From Oscillospiraceae bacterium (GTDB lineage: Bacteria; Bacillota; Clostridia; Oscillospirales; Ruminococcaceae), in contig JAGAWT010000031.1 in assembly GCA_018110985.1 (NCBI GenBank), positions 24,491 through 88,490 of the forward strand: DNA of 64,000 nucleotides, given 5' to 3'. Shown piece after piece: positions 60,804-64,000 of this stretch. The position numbers and the translations under genes were made by a program. Positions within the stretch are counted from its first letter, which is position 1; each line of letters opens with the position of its first letter. The notes below the pieces were generated by a model. That model ran no database searches and had not been told where the DNA came from. It saw only the letters and a list, made by a program, of their open reading frames with translations.

Positions 60804-61841
60804 ATGTCAGTAAAAGTTGCTATCAACGGTTTCGGTCGTATCGGCCGTCTTGCTTTCCGTCAGATGTTCGGCGCAGAGGGTTATGAGGTAGTTGCTATCA
60901 ACGATCTTACCAAGCCTTCCATGCTCGCTCACCTTCTCAAGTATGATACCGCTCAGGGCGGCTATGCAGGAAAGATAGGCGAAAACCTTCACACCGTTAC
61001 CGCTGATGATGAGGCTAACACCCTCACAGTAGACGGAAAGACACTCACCATCTACGCTAAGCCCAACGCTGCTGAGCTTCCCTGGGGTGAGATCGGTGTT
61101 GATGTTGTTCTCGAGTGCACAGGCTTCTACTGCTCTAAGGAGAAGTCCCAGGCTCATATAGATGCAGGTGCCAAGAAGGTAGTTATCTCCGCACCCGCAG
61201 GCAATGACCTCAAGACCATCGTTTACAGCGTAAACGAGAAGACTCTTACCGCTGATGACAAGATCATCTCCGCTGCTTCCTGCACCACCAACTGCCTCGC
61301 TCCCATGGCTAAGGCTCTCAACGACTACGCTCCCATCCAGAGCGGTATCATGAGCACCATCCATGCTTACACCGGCGACCAGATGATCCTCGACGGTCCT
61401 CACAGAAAGGGCGACCTGAGAAGAGCAAGAGCAGGCGCTGCAAACATAGTTCCCAACAGCACAGGAGCTGCAAAGGCTATCGGTCTTGTTATCCCCGAGC
61501 TCAACGGCAAGCTCATCGGCTCCGCTCAGAGAGTTCCTGTTCCCACAGGCTCCACTACTATCCTCACCGCTGTTGTTTCCGGCAAGGATGTTACCAAGGA
61601 AGGCATCAACGCTGCTATGAAGGCTGCTGCTTCCGAGTCCTTCGGTTACAACGAGGATCCTATCGTTTCTTCCGATGTTATCGGCATGAAGTACGGTTCT
61701 CTCTTCGATGCTACCCAGACCATGGTTTCCAAGATAGCTGATGACTGCTATCAGGTACAGGTAGTTTCCTGGTATGACAACGAGAACTCCTACACTTCTC
61801 AGATGGTAAGGACCATCAAGTATTTCGCAGAGCTCAACTGA
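60804..61841 (+). CDS. gap: Glyceraldehyde-3-phosphate dehydrogenase (class I)
   Basis: A 345-aa glycolytic enzyme. It begins [19 protein letters not shown] (NAD-binding), and the catalytic cysteine is in [22 protein letters not shown] and the [12 protein letters not shown] near the end complete it. GGAGG precedes the start. The codon choice (GCT, GTT, AAG, CTC) is strongly biased and unlike most neighbours, as expected for very high expression. Confidence 0.98.
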   Translation: MSVKVAINGFGRIGRLAFRQMFGAEGYEVVAINDLTKPSMLAHLLKYDTAQGGYAGKIGENLHTVTADDEANTLTVDGKTLTIYAKPNAAELPWGEIGVDVVLECTGFYCSKEKSQAHIDAGAKKVVISAPAGNDLKTIVYSVNEKTLTADDKIISAASCTTNCLAPMAKALNDYAPIQSGIMSTIHAYTGDQMILDGPHRKGDLRRARAGAANIVPNSTGAAKAIGLVIPELNGKLIGSAQRVPVPTGSTTILTAVVSGKDVTKEGINAAMKAAASESFGYNEDPIVSSDVIGMKYGSLFDATQTMVSKIADDCYQVQVVSWYDNENSYTSQMVRTIKYFAELN

Positions 61842-61857
61842 TCAGCTTAGTGAATGT

Positions 61858-61888
61858 ATCGGCAGTCCCTCGGGGCTGCCGATTTTTT
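61858..61888 (+). terminator. Terminator of the GAPDH gene
   Basis: ATCGGCAG/CTGCCGAT hairpin followed by TTTTTT. Confidence 0.9.
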
Positions 61889-61913
61889 GTCTTTTTTATG
61901 CACATCCGCCCCT

Positions 61914-61943
61914 ATAAGGGCAATCCACTAGGGTTTGCCCTTT
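61914..61943. repeat. Small inverted repeat
   Basis: AAGGGCAA/TTGCCCTT with a 10-bp loop, followed by a T-rich stretch. It may be a second terminator. Nothing else is seen between here and 62059. Confidence 0.45.
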
Positions 61944-62059
61944 TATATTTCAAATGTCTGATTTTTGTATGTTTTTATATGCTATTTGTGCAATTTATAC
62001 TATATACGCCCTGCTTATTATCATATTTCACAAATTTTAAATAAACCAAAAAAACGCTC

Positions 62060-62088
62060 TTGACATTGTTTTCTTTTAGATGTATAAT
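62060..62088 (+). promoter_or_regulatory. Promoter of the riboswitch-pilin transcript
   Basis: TTGACA (62060-62065), 17 bp, TATAAT (62083-62088); full consensus, so control is likely to be at the RNA level downstream. Confidence 0.9.
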
Positions 62089-62114
62089 TAAGACAGTTAA
62101 TAGATCACATTTTG

Positions 62115-62225
62115 TTACAATTTAATCAGGCAAAGCATAAGAAATTGTGTGACGCAAAGCTACAGGGGCTTAACGACAGGGTACCGGCATTCATCGGCAT
62201 CCTATCGCAGCCAGCCAGTTACAGA
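62115..62225 (+). ncRNA. Cyclic di-GMP-I (GEMM-I) riboswitch
   Basis: The leader contains the class I c-di-GMP aptamer landmarks in order: AGGCAAAGC, a helix CATAA/TTGTG closed by a GAAA tetraloop, the invariant GACGCAAAGC, ACAGGGGCTTAA, a variable hairpin and AGCCAGCCAGTTAC closing the core. A terminator follows. c-di-GMP riboswitches of this class control type IV pili in other clostridia. The sign of the response cannot be told by eye. Confidence 0.85.
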
Positions 62226-62239
62226 TACCTGCTCTAATT

Positions 62240-62281
62240 CCGGCTTTGCCATATTTATATGGGGTCGGTTTTTGTTTTTTT
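62240..62281 (+). terminator. Riboswitch-controlled terminator
   Basis: A hairpin CCGgC...CCATAT/ATATGG...CGG followed by TTTTTGTTTTTTT, 15 bp after the aptamer and 27 bp before the pilin start; the expected expression platform. Confidence 0.85.
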
Positions 62282-62307
62282 ATTGGGTTTTAAAAGGGGT
62301 CGATATT

Positions 62308-63258
62308 ATGAAAAAAACACTAAAAGGCTTTACGCTCATAGAACTGGGCTTCGTCCTTGTAATACTCAGCATTCTTACAGGACTTATAGTCCCCTCTCTC
62401 CAGAGCACTATCAGAGATGCCAACATAGCAACAGATGTGGCTAATGCAAAGGTCATCTACGAAAACAGTATGCTCCTGGCGGCTACCGATGAGGATATGA
62501 TGATATCCATGTACCAGACTAATTCATCAAACTCTTACAAGCCCCTTTACCATGACAGTGTAAAAGGCTACAACTATGACGGCATAGGCGAATTTGTAGG
62601 CTGGACAAAAGACGGCAAGACCGACAATACCAAAAAGAGCGTTGTTACCAGAATGGACGGCGTAAACCTGGCACAGAGACGTGCTTATGCCCGGCTCAAC
62701 GGCACAGGAACAGATGATAACCACAATGACGGCAAGTCTCATTCATGGGACGGCAGTACTTACACATCAGGCCGTGACGGTGACACCCTGTTCTACACAT
62801 GGGAACCTGTAGCAGATGCCAATAAATCCAATCCCAGAGCTTCCTTTGCTAACCAGAGCGGAGACACATGGGTAGTTGACAGATCAAAGCTTCACAGCAA
62901 GACAAATGTTTACTTCACAGTAGGCCTTTCCGAAAAAATGAATATGCCCATTTACGGTGATGCATACGAAGGCGGCACCCTCCTCAAGTCCGGCAACAGC
63001 AAGACAGGCGCAAAGGTAGACAGGAACAAGCCCTATCTCAGAATGAGATATATCGTCCATGAAACACCTGTTACAGGTCAGGCAAAAGCAGCTTACAGAT
63101 GGTTCATCATGTGCGACCAGCAGACCCGCGAGATCACCATAGAGTCTTCATGGGGTCAGTCTCCTGAATATGGTTCTTATCAGATATACCCTCCCAGAGG
63201 CGTTTATGAGAACCTCGGAGGCGACGAGGTAAAGCAGGGCACAAGAAAGCTTAAATGA
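62308..63258 (+). CDS. Type IV prepilin-like protein
   Basis: A 316-aa prepilin from the ATG at 62308 (AAAAGGGG upstream). The leader MKKTLKG is followed by FTLIELGFVLVILSIL, so prepilin peptidase would cut after Gly7 and methylate Phe+1; Glu+5 is present. The C-terminal 270 residues form a large soluble domain, longer than a typical major pilin, with no recognised fold. Transcription passes the c-di-GMP riboswitch. Confidence 0.88.
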   Translation: MKKTLKGFTLIELGFVLVILSILTGLIVPSLQSTIRDANIATDVANAKVIYENSMLLAATDEDMMISMYQTNSSNSYKPLYHDSVKGYNYDGIGEFVGWTKDGKTDNTKKSVVTRMDGVNLAQRRAYARLNGTGTDDNHNDGKSHSWDGSTYTSGRDGDTLFYTWEPVADANKSNPRASFANQSGDTWVVDRSKLHSKTNVYFTVGLSEKMNMPIYGDAYEGGTLLKSGNSKTGAKVDRNKPYLRMRYIVHETPVTGQAKAAYRWFIMCDQQTREITIESSWGQSPEYGSYQIYPPRGVYENLGGDEVKQGTRKLK

Positions 63259-63366
63259 TCGACAAAGAGAATCCATAATACATTTTTCCTAAAAGGATCC
63301 TTTGAAGATCGCTTTTCTGATAAATGATCTCAAAAAGCAGGATGCATGAAAAACATTTCCAACATT

Positions 63367-63396
63367 TTGACAAAAACTCTTTGGATGTGATATAAT
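63367..63396 (+). promoter_or_regulatory. Promoter of the second prepilin gene
   Basis: TTGACA (63367-63372), 18 bp, TATAAT (63391-63396). No second c-di-GMP aptamer is visible in 63259-63440. Confidence 0.75.
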
Positions 63397-63440
63397 CATA
63401 TCAGAGGTTTGAACAGGTCATGGATACCGGGAGGCTCACT

Positions 63441-64000
63441 ATGAAAAAAGCTTCGGATAGAAGAGTAAGGGCTGCTCTGAAAGCCTTTTCACTGCTTGAA
63501 ATGATGGTAGTTATATCTATTATCGTTATTATGTCCTCTATAGCTGTACCTCAGATAATCAGCAGGAGAAGAATGGCAAGGATACAGGCAGCAAACGACG
63601 GTGCATATTCTATATACGTTGCGGCGCAGAATTACCTCAACAGGCTCCAGAAAAGGGGTCTCAATGCGGCAGAATACTTCGGGAGAGAGGCATACGTCTT
63701 CGATAGAGCTACTCCCGTCAAAGTAAAAGAAAGCGGTCTTGGTTATCTCAGCGTAAACGGCGGAGTTCTCAATATGGCAGACCCCAAGCGCCCGGACTTT
63801 ACAAACGCCTATTATAACAAAAACGACAACCCCAACGGGGGCACAGCCGGTCAGACCCATATGACAGAGGGCGAAAGACCCGATCCCGAAAAGCTGTATG
63901 AAGCCTTCAGGGGCATAGTGGAATATGAACTGGGCAAACCTATCCAAACATGTAGTCTTTCAGAACTTAAAGACGGCGCACTCCAGAATCCCCCCAAGAC
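63441..64000 (+). CDS. Type IV prepilin-like protein, 3' end cut off by window edge
   Basis: 186 codons, open to the right edge. The start has GGGAGG. MKKASDRRVRAALKA is followed by FSLLEMMVVISIIVIMSSIA, a prepilin N-terminus with cleavage after Ala15 and Glu+5. The charged 15-residue leader is longer than in the first pilin. The domain that follows begins QIISRRRMARIQAAN. More pilus genes probably lie beyond the window. Confidence 0.88.
   Translation, partial: MKKASDRRVRAALKAFSLLEMMVVISIIVIMSSIAVPQIISRRRMARIQAANDGAYSIYVAAQNYLNRLQKRGLNAAEYFGREAYVFDRATPVKVKESGLGYLSVNGGVLNMADPKRPDFTNAYYNKNDNPNGGTAGQTHMTEGERPDPEKLYEAFRGIVEYELGKPIQTCSLSELKDGALQNPPK

Noticed and set aside
63259..63440. Second c-di-GMP riboswitch before the second prepilin gene
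   Set aside because: No GCAAAGC core or GNRA-closed helix is present; only a promoter and short AT-rich repeats are seen.

Overview
The window looks like a chromosomal segment of a gut clostridium, most likely a Ruminococcus or close Oscillospiraceae relative. The evidence is a cohesin-dockerin protein beside a larger cohesin-bearing surface protein, a GH130 mannooligosaccharide phosphorylase, the MEP isoprenoid pathway, AGGAGG-type ribosome binding sites, many TTGACA-N17-TATAAT promoters, and the low-GC Gram-positive gene set (recN, YitT, YqeG, DUF368, class I GAPDH). Most of it is ordinary core genome in compact operons. Accessory signal is concentrated in a few places.

Layout. 1-8390: a left-truncated DUF362 gene whose upstream region holds nine TTACCACA motifs, two tandem mgtE Mg2+ transporter genes behind a structured leader, then an operon read leftward from a sirtuin through nadC, an aldose-1-epimerase homologue, a zinc-ribbon membrane protein and a DUF3592 protein. 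8397-10601: a 2,185-bp transposon-like unit with perfect 16-bp terminal inverted repeats and a 10-bp target duplication, carrying a TetR regulator and a polytopic membrane protein in place of most of a transposase. 10611-20685: a 5'-nucleotidase, an NfeD-slipin operon, a PARG-like macrodomain protein, thioesterase, nucleotidyltransferase, cca, ispF, a PrsW protease and small membrane proteins. 20689-31306: a large periplasmic-sensor HD-GYP protein, then upp, rpiB, argH, recN, YitT and DUF368. 31391-37260: a DUF624 protein, an orphan sugar-binding lipoprotein, a zinc-ribbon protein, XRE regulator, DUF4230 protein and GH130. 37276-45496: a long leftward housekeeping block (tlyA, dxs, PAP2-like, ispA, xseB, xseA, a TsaD paralogue, nusB, trmO). 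45496-51603: secreted lipase, orphan histidine kinase, an endo/exonuclease/phosphatase, YkvA-like protein and DAHP synthase. 51691-58827: a cell-surface block with cohesin, dockerin, Tyr-rich and FecR/InlB-like proteins. 58851-64000: YqeG, tRNA-Pro(GGG), a degenerate PrsW homologue, GAPDH, and a c-di-GMP riboswitch ahead of type IV prepilin genes that run off the right edge.

Things that cut across the genes. (i) Six 105-bp copies of one nested palindrome (called IR105 here) are dispersed between 15.0 and 50.4 kb, in both orientations and with compensatory changes in their stems. (ii) Three promoters (NfeD-slipin, a zinc-ribbon protein, YkvA-like) share an 11-bp-periodic ATTAGA direct repeat upstream of the -35 box, which suggests one OmpR/PhoP-type envelope regulon. 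(iii) c-di-GMP appears twice, as an HD-GYP phosphodiesterase and as the pilus riboswitch. (iv) The mgtE leader has a hairpin over the Shine-Dalgarno sequence and a competing long-range pairing but does not match the M-box as I recall it.

All calls come from reading the sequence and remembered family motifs. No database search or folding program was run.
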